Source of the DNA: DALYJJ01 sp033763935
GTDB lineage: Bacteria; Acidobacteriota; Terriglobia; Bryobacterales; Bryobacteraceae
NCBI GenBank assembly: GCA_033763935.1
Contig: JANRJO010000104.1
Span: forward strand, 1-64,000
Direction: 5' to 3'
DNA length: 64,000 nucleotides
Part shown: positions 8,972 through 18,265 of the stretch, one piece after another
Position numbering within the stretch: position 1 is the first letter of the stretch
How the letters are laid out: every line of letters begins with the position of its first letter
Notes under the pieces: generated by a model
What the model saw: the letters and a program-made list of their open reading frames with translations, nothing else
Databases searched by the model: none
Told to the model about the DNA's origin: nothing
Position numbers and translations under genes: made by a program

Positions 8972-9486
8972 GCTTCGGGGAACACGGCGGCGAGATCGAT
9001 GGCCTCGCCGCCAAGCACGTCAGTCTTCAGCATCCCGGAGTGACACTCGGCACTGCGCTTGCCGCTGGCGTACACCCACACGCTCTTCGCATCCGGATAC
9101 ACCACCCACACCTCCTCCGCGCCACCGCGCAAGTAAAGGCGGACCTTGTGTTCCAACTCACGAGCGGTGTTGGACGCGGACACCACCTCTACCGCAAGGC
9201 GTGGGGCGCCTTCGAAGAACCGGGGGCCAGGCTGGCCGGGAAAGGGAACACTGACGTCTGGGATGAGCCAGCTCTCATCAAGCCGAAAGCCCACTTCAAC
9301 GTAGACATCGGTACCGTCCGCCAACTTCGTCTTCTCAATTTGTTTCTGGAGCCGCCGAGCTACCTCGTTATGCGGCCTCTCTGCCGGAGGCACTGGGAAA
9401 ACCTCACCTTCAATGAGCTCAAGCGGGCCGGCGCTCTCCGGCAAGCGTTCAAACTCCGCGAACGTCAGCGTGGTTCTGGCCGCCAT
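8968..9486 (-). CDS. Uma2 family (DUF820) PD-(D/E)XK nuclease-like protein
   Basis: A 172-residue Uma2/DUF820 protein. The N-terminal TFAEFERLPESAGPLELIEGEV is the usual opening. The nuclease-like core is visible as PDVSVPF (Asp), RLAVEVVSASNT (Glu), then KVRLYLRGGAEEVWVVYP (Lys, and the beta-strand with Trp). The family is predicted to be nuclease-fold; the biological role is unknown and copies are often numerous in one genome. It stands alone, converging on the orphan gene before it, with a -10-like box only 6 nt before its ATG. Confidence 0.9.
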   Translation of the reverse strand: MAARTTLTFAEFERLPESAGPLELIEGEVFPVPPAERPHNEVARRLQKQIEKTKLADGTDVYVEVGFRLDESWLIPDVSVPFPGQPGPRFFEGAPRLAVEVVSASNTARELEHKVRLYLRGGAEEVWVVYPDAKSVWVYASGKRSAECHSGMLKTDVLGGEAIDLAAVFPEA

Positions 9487-9488
9487 AC

Positions 9489-10532
9489 CTACATGCTAAC
9501 TCCGCCCTGCGGCCGCAACACGATCTTCCCCACCCCGTCGCCGTACCGCTCGAGCAACTCGAACGCCCCCTGCACATCGTCCAGCCCGCGCGCGTGCGTC
9601 ACCAGCGGCGCGAACAAATGCGGTTTCTCCGCCATCAACTCCAGCGCCAGTTCCGACGTGTGATTCGACCGCCGCACATTGTAGAACCGGATCTCCTTCC
9701 GCCGCAGCACGTGGAATTCGAGCGGTATCTTCACCTCGCTCGGAATGCCCGTGATCACCACCCGGCCGGCGTTCCGCGTGACGTGCAGGCACTGGTTGAT
9801 GGTGTCCTCCTTCGCCGCGCAGTCGATCGCCACATCCACTCCACGCCCCCGCGTCGCGCCCAGCACCGCCTGCACCGGCTCGCTCGCGTCGAACACCTCA
9901 TCCGCGCCCATCGCCTTGGCCATCTCGCGCCGGTGCGCCACGGGCTCCACCACCAGCACCATCCTCGCGCCGGCCAGCTTCACCGCCGCCACGGTCAGCA
10001 GCCCGATCGGACCCGCGCCGAACACCGCCACCGTCTCGCCCAGCTTCACGTCCGCGAATGTAAGGCTGTGCAGAGCAACGGCCAGCGGCTCGAAAACCGT
10101 TCCCTCGTCGAAGCCCATGCCCGCGGGTAGCGGCAGCAGATTCGCCGCCGGCAGCGTCACGAACTGCCGGAAATAACCTGGGTCCGGCGCCACGCTCATA
10201 AAACGCAAATTGCTACAAACGTTGTGGCGCCCCGACAGGCAGAACTCGCAGTGGTAACAGTAGATCGCCGGCTCCAGCACCACGCGGTCGCCTGGCGCCC
10301 AGCCGGTCACGCCGTGCCCGCACTCCACCACCACACCCGTCGGCTCGTGTCCCAGGACCATCGGATACACCGCCACCGCATCCCCGATCCCGCCCTCCAT
10401 AAAGTTATGCAAATCGGATCCGCAAATGCCCACCGCTTCCACTCGCGCCAGCACCTCGCCCGGTCCCGGCGCCGGCGGCGCGCCCTCCACCAGACGAAAC
10501 CGCCTGATGTCCACGAGTTCTGCAATGGTCAT
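9489..10532 (-). CDS. Zinc-dependent medium-chain dehydrogenase (sorbitol/threonine DH-like)
   Basis: A 347-residue member of the zinc-containing MDR family. The catalytic zinc site is seen in GICGSD and GHEPTG, and the structural zinc lobe in CYHCEFCLSGRHNVC (four Cys). The Rossmann segment VAVFGAGPIGLLTV is near residues 165-180. The family oxidises polyols, sugars or L-threonine with NAD(P)+. The ATG at 10532 is chosen because it forms an ATGA overlap with the stop of the upstream glycosidase-like gene; an in-frame ATG 15 nt further up is possible. The coupling suggests it acts on the sugar released by that enzyme. Confidence 0.9.
   Translation of the reverse strand: MTIAELVDIRRFRLVEGAPPAPGPGEVLARVEAVGICGSDLHNFMEGGIGDAVAVYPMVLGHEPTGVVVECGHGVTGWAPGDRVVLEPAIYCYHCEFCLSGRHNVCSNLRFMSVAPDPGYFRQFVTLPAANLLPLPAGMGFDEGTVFEPLAVALHSLTFADVKLGETVAVFGAGPIGLLTVAAVKLAGARMVLVVEPVAHRREMAKAMGADEVFDASEPVQAVLGATRGRGVDVAIDCAAKEDTINQCLHVTRNAGRVVITGIPSEVKIPLEFHVLRRKEIRFYNVRRSNHTSELALELMAEKPHLFAPLVTHARGLDDVQGAFELLERYGDGVGKIVLRPQGGVSM
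9493..9498 (-). promoter_or_regulatory. Putative -10 box of Uma2 gene
   Basis: TAGCAT on the minus strand ends 6 nt before the ATG at 9486. Transcription would start at or beside the A of the start codon, that is, a leaderless mRNA. Confidence 0.4.
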
Positions 10533-11722
10533 CGCTTCCTCCCACACGGCGGCTTGATCAGCACCAGCTCGGCGATGTGATCGAGTACCGCGTGAAAGTA
10601 CGCCATGTCGCGGTCAGCCACCGGCATGTCGTCCCGCAGCTGGCTCTCCGGCCCCGGCAGCCAGCGGAACGGGAAGCGCTGCGACTGCACCCACGGCATG
10701 TATCCCCACCCCTGCGCGCGTTCAAACAACATCGAGCAACTCGCCAGTTCCAGCGCCAGGTTCGCCGGTGTCGTCTCCCGTCCGTTGTCGTCTTCCGTCA
10801 TCACTACCGGCCGGTCGAAGTTGCGAAAATCAGCCAGCCGGCGACCCTTGTCCTCCGGCTTCAACCGGTTGCCATGCACCATCACCAGGTCCAGGTTCTT
10901 CATGAGCGAATCCGGATACAGCATGCGCCCGTCGCTCGATGCGCCCACTGGCAGCGCCCAGTCGGTGCGCTTCTGCTGAAACCGCTCGCGGATCTGGTCC
11001 GCCAGCCGCACCAGGTTGGTGGGGATGAAATTGTCGAAGTCCCAGCCGCTGTGGTCCCATTCGTTGGCGATGTCGATCACCACATTCCGGAAGTTCTTGT
11101 CGATGAGCCAATCGGTCAGGTTCGCCGCGGCCTTCTGTATCGCCTCTGGAGACTCGAACTGCTCATCCTGCCCCTGATAGAAGTACATCAGGTTCACGAC
11201 CATGCCCCGGTCGTTCGCGGCACGCAGCAGCGTCTCCAGCCGGCGCATCCACTCTTCCTTGAGCGACCCGTCAGCCCGAAACCCGCTGACCGCCGCGCCC
11301 TCGCCGGGCCCCAAGTGAAACGCACGCTGCCGTCGGATGCCGTTGACCTTCTCCTCATAACCGGGATTGCCGCCCTGCATGCTGACGTTGATCATCAGGA
11401 CGCCGTGCTGCCTGTAAAAATCGAGGGCACCCACCAACGCTTCAGTGTTCTTCGCCGGGTCAAACGGTTTCTCCGTCAACCATTCGTCATGAAACAGCCC
11501 CTGCGCCAACCGCAGGTTCATCATCTTGCCCTGCGCCTGCCGCCGGAACTCCGGCCCGGAATAGGTCTTCTTCCATTCCTCGCCCGGACCTGAGCGCACG
11601 TAAAACGCGCGCTGGTCGTACCGGGGCCCAAGCAGGAAACCGGTGGCCACTTCAAGGGAAAGGAGAGGGGAGGCAGCGGCACAACAAAGAGCCGCGATCA
11701 CAAACGGGAAAGGCGAACGCAC
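10529..11722 (-). CDS. Secreted glycoside-hydrolase-like protein (GH5-type TIM barrel)
   Basis: A 397-residue protein starting with GTG. A signal peptide is visible (about residues 1-22, hydrophobic FVIAALCCAAASPLLSLEV). The body reads as a (beta/alpha)8 glycosidase. An 'Asn-Glu' at the end of a strand (VVIDIANEWDHSG) is the usual acid/base of clan GH-A enzymes. A later strand with VVMTEDDNG could hold the nucleophile Glu. The exact family is not certain. The downstream dehydrogenase is translationally coupled, so the pair probably releases and oxidises a sugar. The alternative is a non-catalytic barrel, since the second Glu is not fully convincing. Confidence 0.7.
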   Translation of the reverse strand: MRSPFPFVIAALCCAAASPLLSLEVATGFLLGPRYDQRAFYVRSGPGEEWKKTYSGPEFRRQAQGKMMNLRLAQGLFHDEWLTEKPFDPAKNTEALVGALDFYRQHGVLMINVSMQGGNPGYEEKVNGIRRQRAFHLGPGEGAAVSGFRADGSLKEEWMRRLETLLRAANDRGMVVNLMYFYQGQDEQFESPEAIQKAAANLTDWLIDKNFRNVVIDIANEWDHSGWDFDNFIPTNLVRLADQIRERFQQKRTDWALPVGASSDGRMLYPDSLMKNLDLVMVHGNRLKPEDKGRRLADFRNFDRPVVMTEDDNGRETTPANLALELASCSMLFERAQGWGYMPWVQSQRFPFRWLPGPESQLRDDMPVADRDMAYFHAVLDHIAELVLIKPPCGRKR

Positions 11723-11783
11723 AATGTCCTTCTTCGGGCCGTCCGGCGTGTTAGGGAGGGGCCGGCTCGGTCAAAGGTCCAGT

Positions 11784-12257
11784 TTACTTCTTAAACAGGT
11801 TGTCGAACGCGGCGCGCGCATCGTTCGGCGTGCGCGGCGGAGCCACGGCCGCGCGTACCGGCGGCGCCTGGGAGGCCGCGTCCCGCGCCACGGTCACGCG
11901 TGGGGAGAACAACTCGCACTCGTTCACCTGGTCCTTATAGGCAATCCGGACCGGGATCGGCTTCACGCACTGGAAGCGCGTGGACGGCTCGAAATGCGCA
12001 CACTGCTTGCAACAGTGAAGGGCCGAGTTGCACTTCGGGCAGTTCGCCTTGAAGTCAACCCCGCTGGGGAGCGTCGTGGCGCAGTTCCAGCAGCGTGACG
12101 CCGTCACGGCCTGCACCATTCGCGGCAGGCGCGGTCCGGTGACGTCGATGGGCGGCCGCGGCCCCTGCGGCTTTGGACGGTCTTCCCGATAGCCGTTGCC
12201 GGCCCCCCGATCGGAGTCCATGTAGCCCCGCTGTTTGTATTTTCGATCGCCTTCCAT
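11784..12257 (-). CDS. Zinc-ribbon protein of unknown function
   Basis: A 157-residue cytoplasmic protein. Residues 1 to about 45 are polar and disordered-looking (Arg/Gly/Pro). A zinc-ribbon-like block follows with CWNCATTL and CPKCNSALHCCKQCAHF, then a further Cys pair (FQCVKPI and ECELF). The C-terminus is Ala/Pro-rich and ends in AFDNLFKK. A Cys count of about ten suggests two metal sites. The function is not recognised; similar short proteins occur as housekeeping orphans in Acidobacteriota. It has its own transcription unit, with no convincing neighbour. Confidence 0.8.
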   Translation of the reverse strand: MEGDRKYKQRGYMDSDRGAGNGYREDRPKPQGPRPPIDVTGPRLPRMVQAVTASRCWNCATTLPSGVDFKANCPKCNSALHCCKQCAHFEPSTRFQCVKPIPVRIAYKDQVNECELFSPRVTVARDAASQAPPVRAAVAPPRTPNDARAAFDNLFKK

Positions 12258-12762
12258 GAGACGACTCCTTGATTTGACGCTTTTATGTCTCGGGCGAGTG
12301 CTAAGTACGCTACCTTCGCTTCATCCGGCTAGAGGCCGCGTCGGCCGTATAAGGCGAGGCCTTAAGGCAGTCAACGGAGGGCGGACCAGAGGGATGCAAC
12401 GCCACGCGCCGGTCACGGAGAGAACGTGACCACTCACAGCGTACGCTTTAAACCACGTTGTACCATGCTTTTGTTTTCGAATCCAGCCCCTCTTTCACCA
12501 GGAGGAGTACTGTTCTTTGTACCCGCGGTTCGTGCGACCCCTGCGGGACGCTCAGACTCGCTCACTTCCACCGTGCAACTGGCCTGCCACCTCCACAATC
12601 CTCGTCAAGTCCAACAAACCGGACGCACCGGGAACCACAATAGTTGCCCCAAACTCCAAGTCCAGAGTAAACCTTACCGCTCTCCGAACTCATTTTGACC
12701 ACGCTGCACCTTCCCCGCGGTCCCGCTTGCCGTCCTGCGCCGATCCCTGAAACAATCCCTCT
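12258..12762. other. 505-nt intergenic region without a supported gene
   Basis: No reading frame here has a family signature, a good ribosome-binding site or a convincing length. The segment around 12470-12500 contains TTCGAATCC, which resembles a tRNA T-loop, but no acceptor or anticodon stem pairs with it. The last part carries the promoter of the dioxygenase gene at 12763; AACAAT lies 6 nt before that ATG. The region could be decayed sequence. Confidence 0.5.
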
Positions 12763-13587
<825 letters not shown>

Positions 13588-13697
13588 GATTCGTCCCTGC
13601 CGTCGCGCGGTTCGTCGGCGGTAGGCGGCAGTTCGTCGGTTTTCAGAAGCGCGTTTTCAAGCGCGGGCCTACTCTCGAGACGAGGGAGGTTCTGGGA

Positions 13698-14375
13698 ATG
13701 AAAGGTCTTTACTGCTTGATACTGGCCGGCGCGGGCGTTGCGGCGTGCCTGCTGGCCGAAACGGTTCGATTCGATCATGTGGTGCGAAACGATTTCTTCG
13801 CCGGGTTCGCTGGCAACCGCGAAGCGTTCGAGCGCGCGATGAAGGCGACGGAAGCCGTGCTGAAGAGCGATGCGAAGCACGCCGAAGCGCTTGCATGGCA
13901 CGGGTCGGGCCTCATGCAACAGGCGGGTGAACTGTTCCGCCAGGGTGACCAGCAGAAGGGCGTCGCGCTCTGGTCCAAAGCGTTGGCTGAGATGGAAGAG
14001 GCTGTGGCCATCGCTCCGCGGAACGTCGGTGTCCGGGCGCCCCGAGGCGCTACCCTGTTTACCGCGTCGCGCTTCGCTCCCCCGCAGCAGAGCCGGCCCC
14101 TTCTCGAGGCCGCTATTCAGGACTACGAGACGATCCTCGACGTTCAGACGGCGCACTTCGACAAGATCGGCGTCCATCCCAAGGGCGAGTTGCTGTTTGG
14201 TCTCGCCGAAGGCTATTCCCGGCTGAATGACGCTACGAAGGCACGCGCATTCTTTGAGCGCATCACCCGCGAGCTCCCCGGCACCGTCTACGCGAAGCGC
14301 GCCGACAAGTGGCTCGCCGGCGGCAAACTGGAACCGGCCGAGACGCGCTGCGTCGGGTGCCATGTGGCTCGGTAG
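13698..14375 (+). CDS. Secreted TPR-like protein with C-terminal CxxCH
   Basis: A 225-residue protein. The ATG at 13698 has GGGAGGT 7 nt upstream and begins a signal peptide (MKGLYCLILAGAGVAACLLAE). The middle is TPR-like helical repeats (AFERAMKATEAVLKSDAKHAEALAWHGSGL, then a second set around ETILDVQTAHFDK). The last ten residues contain CVGCH (218-222), a c-type haem attachment motif with only three residues after it. An in-frame start at 13584 would add 38 residues with no signal peptide and is rejected. It lies 3 nt upstream of a LytS-type kinase gene and is probably in its operon, so a sensory or redox role for that system is possible. Confidence 0.78.
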   Translation: MKGLYCLILAGAGVAACLLAETVRFDHVVRNDFFAGFAGNREAFERAMKATEAVLKSDAKHAEALAWHGSGLMQQAGELFRQGDQQKGVALWSKALAEMEEAVAIAPRNVGVRAPRGATLFTASRFAPPQQSRPLLEAAIQDYETILDVQTAHFDKIGVHPKGELLFGLAEGYSRLNDATKARAFFERITRELPGTVYAKRADKWLAGGKLEPAETRCVGCHVAR

Positions 14376-14378
14376 CGG

Positions 14379-15455
14379 ATGAGAACGCCCGCCATCAAGT
14401 TCGTACGGAGCGCCCTCTGGGGGCTGGCTTATCCCGCGGTCCTGTTTGTGTTGGATTCCAGCCTCCCGGCCTATACGTACGCCCGCGCCGCGGGCATCAG
14501 TGTTTGCTATTCGTTCTGCATCGGCATGCTTGCCGAGGCGATCCTTCCGCTCACCGGACGGTGGATGGCTTCTTTCCCCCGGGCACTGAGTTGGCTCCTG
14601 GTACTGCTGACGCTGCTCGCCATCGCCTGCGTGGGAAGCCTCGCCGGTTCCCTGGTTCTGATGGCGGCGCAGGTATTCCCCCCGTCGTACTTCTGGCGCT
14701 GGTACGGCAACGCCCTCCGCATTGCCGTCGTCATCACCGTCATTACCGGCATCGCGATGTACGTGTATACGCTGCTCCGCGGCCGATTGGAAGAAACACG
14801 TCTCGAACTGAAGACGAAAGAGCTGGAGTGGCAGCGCGCCCTCCATCTGGCCACGGAAGCAAAACTGTCTTCGCTCGAGTCCCGTGTGCATCCGCACTTC
14901 CTGTTCAACACCATCAACTCCATCTCGGCCCTGATCCAGGAGGACCCAAAGCGGGCCGAACGGATGCTCGGTCAAATGGCCTCCCTCCTGCGCTTCTCCC
15001 TCGACACGCACCGCCGCCTGATCCCGTTGCAGCAGGAACTCCAGATTGTCCGCGACTACCTCGACCTGGAGTCCGCACGCTTTGAGCATCGCCTCCGCTA
15101 CCGTATTGACGCGCCCGCCGAACTCCACGCCTGCCTGCTGCCGCCCCACAGCATCCAGACTCTGGTCGAGAACAGTGTGAAGTTCGCCGTGGCGCCGAGG
15201 CGCGGCGGCGGTAGCATCGCAATTTGCGCCTGGCGCGAGGATGACCGGCTGTACGTGTCCACCTCAGACGACGGGCCTGGGTTCACGGAAGCCGCTCTCC
15301 AGACCGGGCACGGACTCGATTCCCTGCGCGCGCGCCTGGAAACCGTCTTTCCAGGTCAGGCCGCCCTGGCACTCGAACCGGTAGACGGCGGCATGCGTGT
15401 CCTTCTCCATCTCCCCGCCATCAAGGAGGACCATGCTTCGCGCCTACCTGGTTGA
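14379..15455 (+). CDS. LytS-type sensor histidine kinase
   Basis: A 358-residue inner-membrane kinase. About four to six hydrophobic helices fill residues 10-140 (one is WLLVLLTLLAIACVGSLAGSLVLM). A coiled linker follows, then the His_kinase domain with the phospho-acceptor His in RVHPHFLFNTINSISALI (about residue 170). A HATPase domain has N-box VENSVKFAV and G-box DDGPGF and GHGLDSLRARL. This is the PF06580/HATPase arrangement that pairs with LytTR regulators. The gene overlaps the next by 23 nt. The signal sensed by the membrane part is unknown. Confidence 0.92.
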   Translation: MRTPAIKFVRSALWGLAYPAVLFVLDSSLPAYTYARAAGISVCYSFCIGMLAEAILPLTGRWMASFPRALSWLLVLLTLLAIACVGSLAGSLVLMAAQVFPPSYFWRWYGNALRIAVVITVITGIAMYVYTLLRGRLEETRLELKTKELEWQRALHLATEAKLSSLESRVHPHFLFNTINSISALIQEDPKRAERMLGQMASLLRFSLDTHRRLIPLQQELQIVRDYLDLESARFEHRLRYRIDAPAELHACLLPPHSIQTLVENSVKFAVAPRRGGGSIAICAWREDDRLYVSTSDDGPGFTEAALQTGHGLDSLRARLETVFPGQAALALEPVDGGMRVLLHLPAIKEDHASRLPG

Positions 15456-16188
15456 CGACGAGCCTCTCGCGCTACGGCGTCTCCTCCGCCTCCTCGCCGG
15501 GCGTATTGAAATAGCCGGGTCCACGTCCGATCCGCTCGCAGCCATTGCAGAAATTGAACGAACCGAACCCGACGTTCTCTTCCTCGACATTGAAATGCCG
15601 GAACTCAACGGCTTCCAGTTGCTCGCCCGGCTGTCCGCGCACCCCCTGGTGGTTTTCACCACGGCGTATGACGAGTACGCCCTCCGCGCGTTCGAAGTCA
15701 CCTCCGTCGACTACCTGCTCAAGCCCATCGAAGAAGCCGCCCTCCAACGTGCGCTCGCAAAAGTGGAGCGGCTACTGGGCGGAGCCGAGCCCAGGCCGGA
15801 CTTGCGCCGGCTGCTCGACCGAATCGCCCAGCAAGTGCCCTCCACGTATCCCACCCGTATCGCCTCCCGCATCGGTGACCGCACCATCTTCGTCGATGTC
15901 GGCCAGGTAACGCACTTCCTCGCCGAAGATAAGTTGACCTACGCCGTCACGCCGCAGAAGCGGTACTGCGTGGACTATACGATCACTGAACTGGAGGCGC
16001 GCCTCGACCCCCGCCACTTCGTACGCGTTCACCGTTCTACGCTGGCGAATCTCGAGTGGATCCAGGAGCTCTCGTCATGGTTCGGCGGAAGGGTCGTTTT
16101 GAACCTCAAAGATCCCGCCGGGACCCGGATCACCGTCTCGCGCGACCGGGTCAGGGAGTTGAAGGAGAAGCTGGGTCTGGCTCGCTAG
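15433..16188 (+). CDS. LytTR-family response regulator
   Basis: A 251-residue regulator. Residues 1 to about 115 form a receiver domain with the acidic pair in VDDEP, the phospho-acceptor Asp in FLDIEMPELNG and the Lys in YLLKPIEE. Residues about 150-250 form a LytTR DNA-binding domain (RIASRIGDRTIFVDVGQVTHF, then HFVRVHRSTLANLEWI). The ATG at 15433 is preceded by AGGAGG (15424-15429), which fixes the start inside the kinase gene. Paired with the kinase, it likely controls promoters through paired direct repeats. Its 3' end overlaps the converging deacetylase gene by 38 nt. Confidence 0.94.
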   Translation: MLRAYLVDDEPLALRRLLRLLAGRIEIAGSTSDPLAAIAEIERTEPDVLFLDIEMPELNGFQLLARLSAHPLVVFTTAYDEYALRAFEVTSVDYLLKPIEEAALQRALAKVERLLGGAEPRPDLRRLLDRIAQQVPSTYPTRIASRIGDRTIFVDVGQVTHFLAEDKLTYAVTPQKRYCVDYTITELEARLDPRHFVRVHRSTLANLEWIQELSSWFGGRVVLNLKDPAGTRITVSRDRVRELKEKLGLAR

Positions 16189-16882
16189 CGAGCATCTCGC
16201 TGACGGTCACCAGCTGATAGCCCTCCAAGCGGAGCCGCGGGAGGACTTCGCCCAGCGCGCCGATCGTGCTCGCGACATCCGGGTTCACCAGGCACTCGCG
16301 GCCGTCATGCAGGCAAAGAATGGCGCCGTTGCGAGCGCCCTCGCCCAACCGTCGCGCCACCTCACCTGCGCCGGCCTTCCAATCGCGAGCAATCCTCGTC
16401 CACATCACCCCCACCAACCCCAACTCAGCCAGCACCCCGCTGAGTCCCGGCCACCGCACCCCGTACGGCGGGCGAAATAGCCGCGGCGCCCGCCCCGTCG
16501 CCTCGTGAATGGCCCCTTGAGCCAGCGATAGCTCACGTCGCTGAAAGCCCTGGCTGCGAAGCCAAAGACGGGCGTGCGTCTCGGTGTGATTGCCGATCTC
16601 GTGGCCCTGCGCGGCCACCTCGCGCGCGATCCCGGGTAGCCGCCGCACGTTCGCGCCAACCTGAAAAAACGTCGCCCGCGCCCCGTGCCGACTCAGCAGG
16701 TTCAACACCGCGGGAGTCGATTCGCTGGGCCCGTCATCGAACGTCAGCGCAATTGCCCGCTTGGACCCGCTGCCCCGCCATACGAACGGCCCAAAGAAGG
16801 GGGAACTCTTGCCCCGCACGGCCCATGCCGCGAACGCCGCCGCGGCTGCGGCCGTTCCCGCCATCAGCGGCGCGCCGCTCAT
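16151..16882 (-). CDS. Polysaccharide deacetylase (NodB/CE4)
   Basis: A 243-residue CE4 deacetylase. Motif 1 is TFDDGPSESTP (catalytic base Asp and metal Asp). Motif 2 is GNHTETHARL (two metal His). Motif 3 is near RPPYGVRW and the final His near CLHDGREC. The N-terminus is hydrophobic (MAGTAAAAAAFAAWAV), so it is probably exported or anchored. The ATG at 16882 is preferred because it forms an ATGA overlap with the stop of the enolase-superfamily gene. The family removes N-acetyl or O-acetyl groups from peptidoglycan, chitin-like chains or other envelope polysaccharides; the substrate here is unknown. Confidence 0.92.
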   Translation of the reverse strand: MSGAPLMAGTAAAAAAFAAWAVRGKSSPFFGPFVWRGSGSKRAIALTFDDGPSESTPAVLNLLSRHGARATFFQVGANVRRLPGIAREVAAQGHEIGNHTETHARLWLRSQGFQRRELSLAQGAIHEATGRAPRLFRPPYGVRWPGLSGVLAELGLVGVMWTRIARDWKAGAGEVARRLGEGARNGAILCLHDGRECLVNPDVASTIGALGEVLPRLRLEGYQLVTVSEMLASEPDPASPSTP

Positions 16883-18135
16883 TGCCCGTGCGTGCCGCCT
16901 CCGTCCGCCCACTGAACGCTATGGTCGGAGGTCACCGCCCAGGTCCCCTTCGGCGATATCAACTCGAAGTAAGACCACGGGCCCGGGATCCAGGGGTACT
17001 TCTCCGCGATCGACTCGTCGATCTCGACACCCAGGCCGGGCTCGCGGTTCACGATCAGATCGCCGTGATCGATCTCCAGCGGCTCCTTGAGAATCTCTGC
17101 CGCCAGCGGGAACGGATACATGCCCGCGCGCTCAGGCGTTGAGTAGCACGGATACTCGAGCCACGTCGCCACGCTCTCCGGCCAGCAAATGCCCAGATGC
17201 GCCGCCGCCACGACCTCGAGAGCCGTCCCCCAACTGTGAAAGGCGAATCTCAGTCCCGTCCGCGCGATCTCCGCAAACAGCCGCCGCCCCGTCGAGTAGC
17301 CACCCTGGCAGACCACGTCCATCTGTACGTAGTCGACGCACTCGGTGAGGATGAGGTCCAGGAACCGCGTCTCGTTCGGTTCGTGCTCGCCGCTCGCCAG
17401 CGGCACCAGGTCCTTCTCTTTCAACCGCCGGTAGGCTTCGTGATCATCCGGCGGCATAGGTTCTTCCAGCCACGCGATGCCGTAGTCGGCCATCTGCTCC
17501 GCAAGCCGCTCGATGGTCTCTTGCGAGTAGCTCCGGTCGCCCATGCGCCACCAGGTATGGGCGTCCACCATCAGGTCCACGTCCGGTCCCACGGCGTCGC
17601 GCATCCGCCTCACCGTCTCCAGGTCCCGGTCCGGCCCCAGCGCCGGTCGCATTTTGTATGCCCGGAAGCCAAGCTTTGCCACGGCCGCCGCTTCTTCCGC
17701 GTACTTTTCAGGCGGCATGTACATGCCCGCGCTGCCGTACAGGCGAATGCGGTCGCGCACACGCCCTCCCAACAGTTCGGACACCGGCACCCCGCGAGCC
17801 TTTCCGATCAGGTCGTACAGGCCCACCTCTACCGCGCAGTACGCCTTCGCCGCCTCCGCATCCGAACCGGGCCCCTTCAAGAACTGAACTCTCAAGGCGT
17901 CAGGGTCGCCCACGAAGCGGCCCTCCAACCAGGGGCCAACGGTCGAGGTGATCAGATCCCTTGCCTTTTCGCTCCCCTGCCCGGGAGCGTATCCCACCAA
18001 TCCTTTGTCGGTCTCGATGCGGATGAGCATCGCATCCCGCTTTAGGATCGTGCGCTCGCCCCCGTAGTAGGAAAGCTTCAATGGGTCGGCTAAAGGATAA
18101 GAAAGGAGGATCGGATGGACCGCGGTGACACGCAT
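16879..18135 (-). CDS. Mandelate racemase/muconate lactonizing-type enzyme (enolase superfamily)
   Basis: A 418-residue enolase-superfamily protein. An N-terminal capping domain runs to about residue 130. The barrel carries the Mg ligands in LMVDAHTWW, WLEEPMPPDD and ASGEHE, and a general-base His in FHSWGTALE. The Lys region on strand two reads FRAYKMRPALG. The C-terminus ends in a capping lid. These residues fit acid-sugar dehydratases; the specificity cannot be read. The gene is coupled to the deacetylase by a 4-nt overlap. A -10-like TACTAT (18149-18144) lies 8 nt before its ATG. Confidence 0.9.
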   Translation of the reverse strand: MRVTAVHPILLSYPLADPLKLSYYGGERTILKRDAMLIRIETDKGLVGYAPGQGSEKARDLITSTVGPWLEGRFVGDPDALRVQFLKGPGSDAEAAKAYCAVEVGLYDLIGKARGVPVSELLGGRVRDRIRLYGSAGMYMPPEKYAEEAAAVAKLGFRAYKMRPALGPDRDLETVRRMRDAVGPDVDLMVDAHTWWRMGDRSYSQETIERLAEQMADYGIAWLEEPMPPDDHEAYRRLKEKDLVPLASGEHEPNETRFLDLILTECVDYVQMDVVCQGGYSTGRRLFAEIARTGLRFAFHSWGTALEVVAAAHLGICWPESVATWLEYPCYSTPERAGMYPFPLAAEILKEPLEIDHGDLIVNREPGLGVEIDESIAEKYPWIPGPWSYFELISPKGTWAVTSDHSVQWADGGGTHGQ

Positions 18136-18166
18136 CGTTTGAGATAGTAACGCGCCGGGCGCTCAC

Positions 18167-18199
18167 AAAAAAAGCCGGGCGCTGGTCAGACGCCCGGCT
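18167..18199 (-). terminator. Rho-independent terminator of molybdopterin-binding-like gene
   Basis: AGCCGGGCG, a 9-nt loop, then CGCCCGGCT make a perfect 9-bp stem. On the minus strand it is followed by a run of seven T (18173-18167). It lies about 70 nt after the stop at 18266, and ends that transcript before the enolase-superfamily gene. Confidence 0.9.
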
Positions 18200-18265
18200 G
18201 AGGAGCACCCACAGGCCGCTCGGAGGAAACGGCCGGTGGTAGTGGAGGAGGTCGATGGGTGGTGG

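Noticed and set aside
12470..12500. tRNA-like T-loop (TTCGAATCC)
   Set aside because: No matching acceptor, D or anticodon stem was found on either strand.
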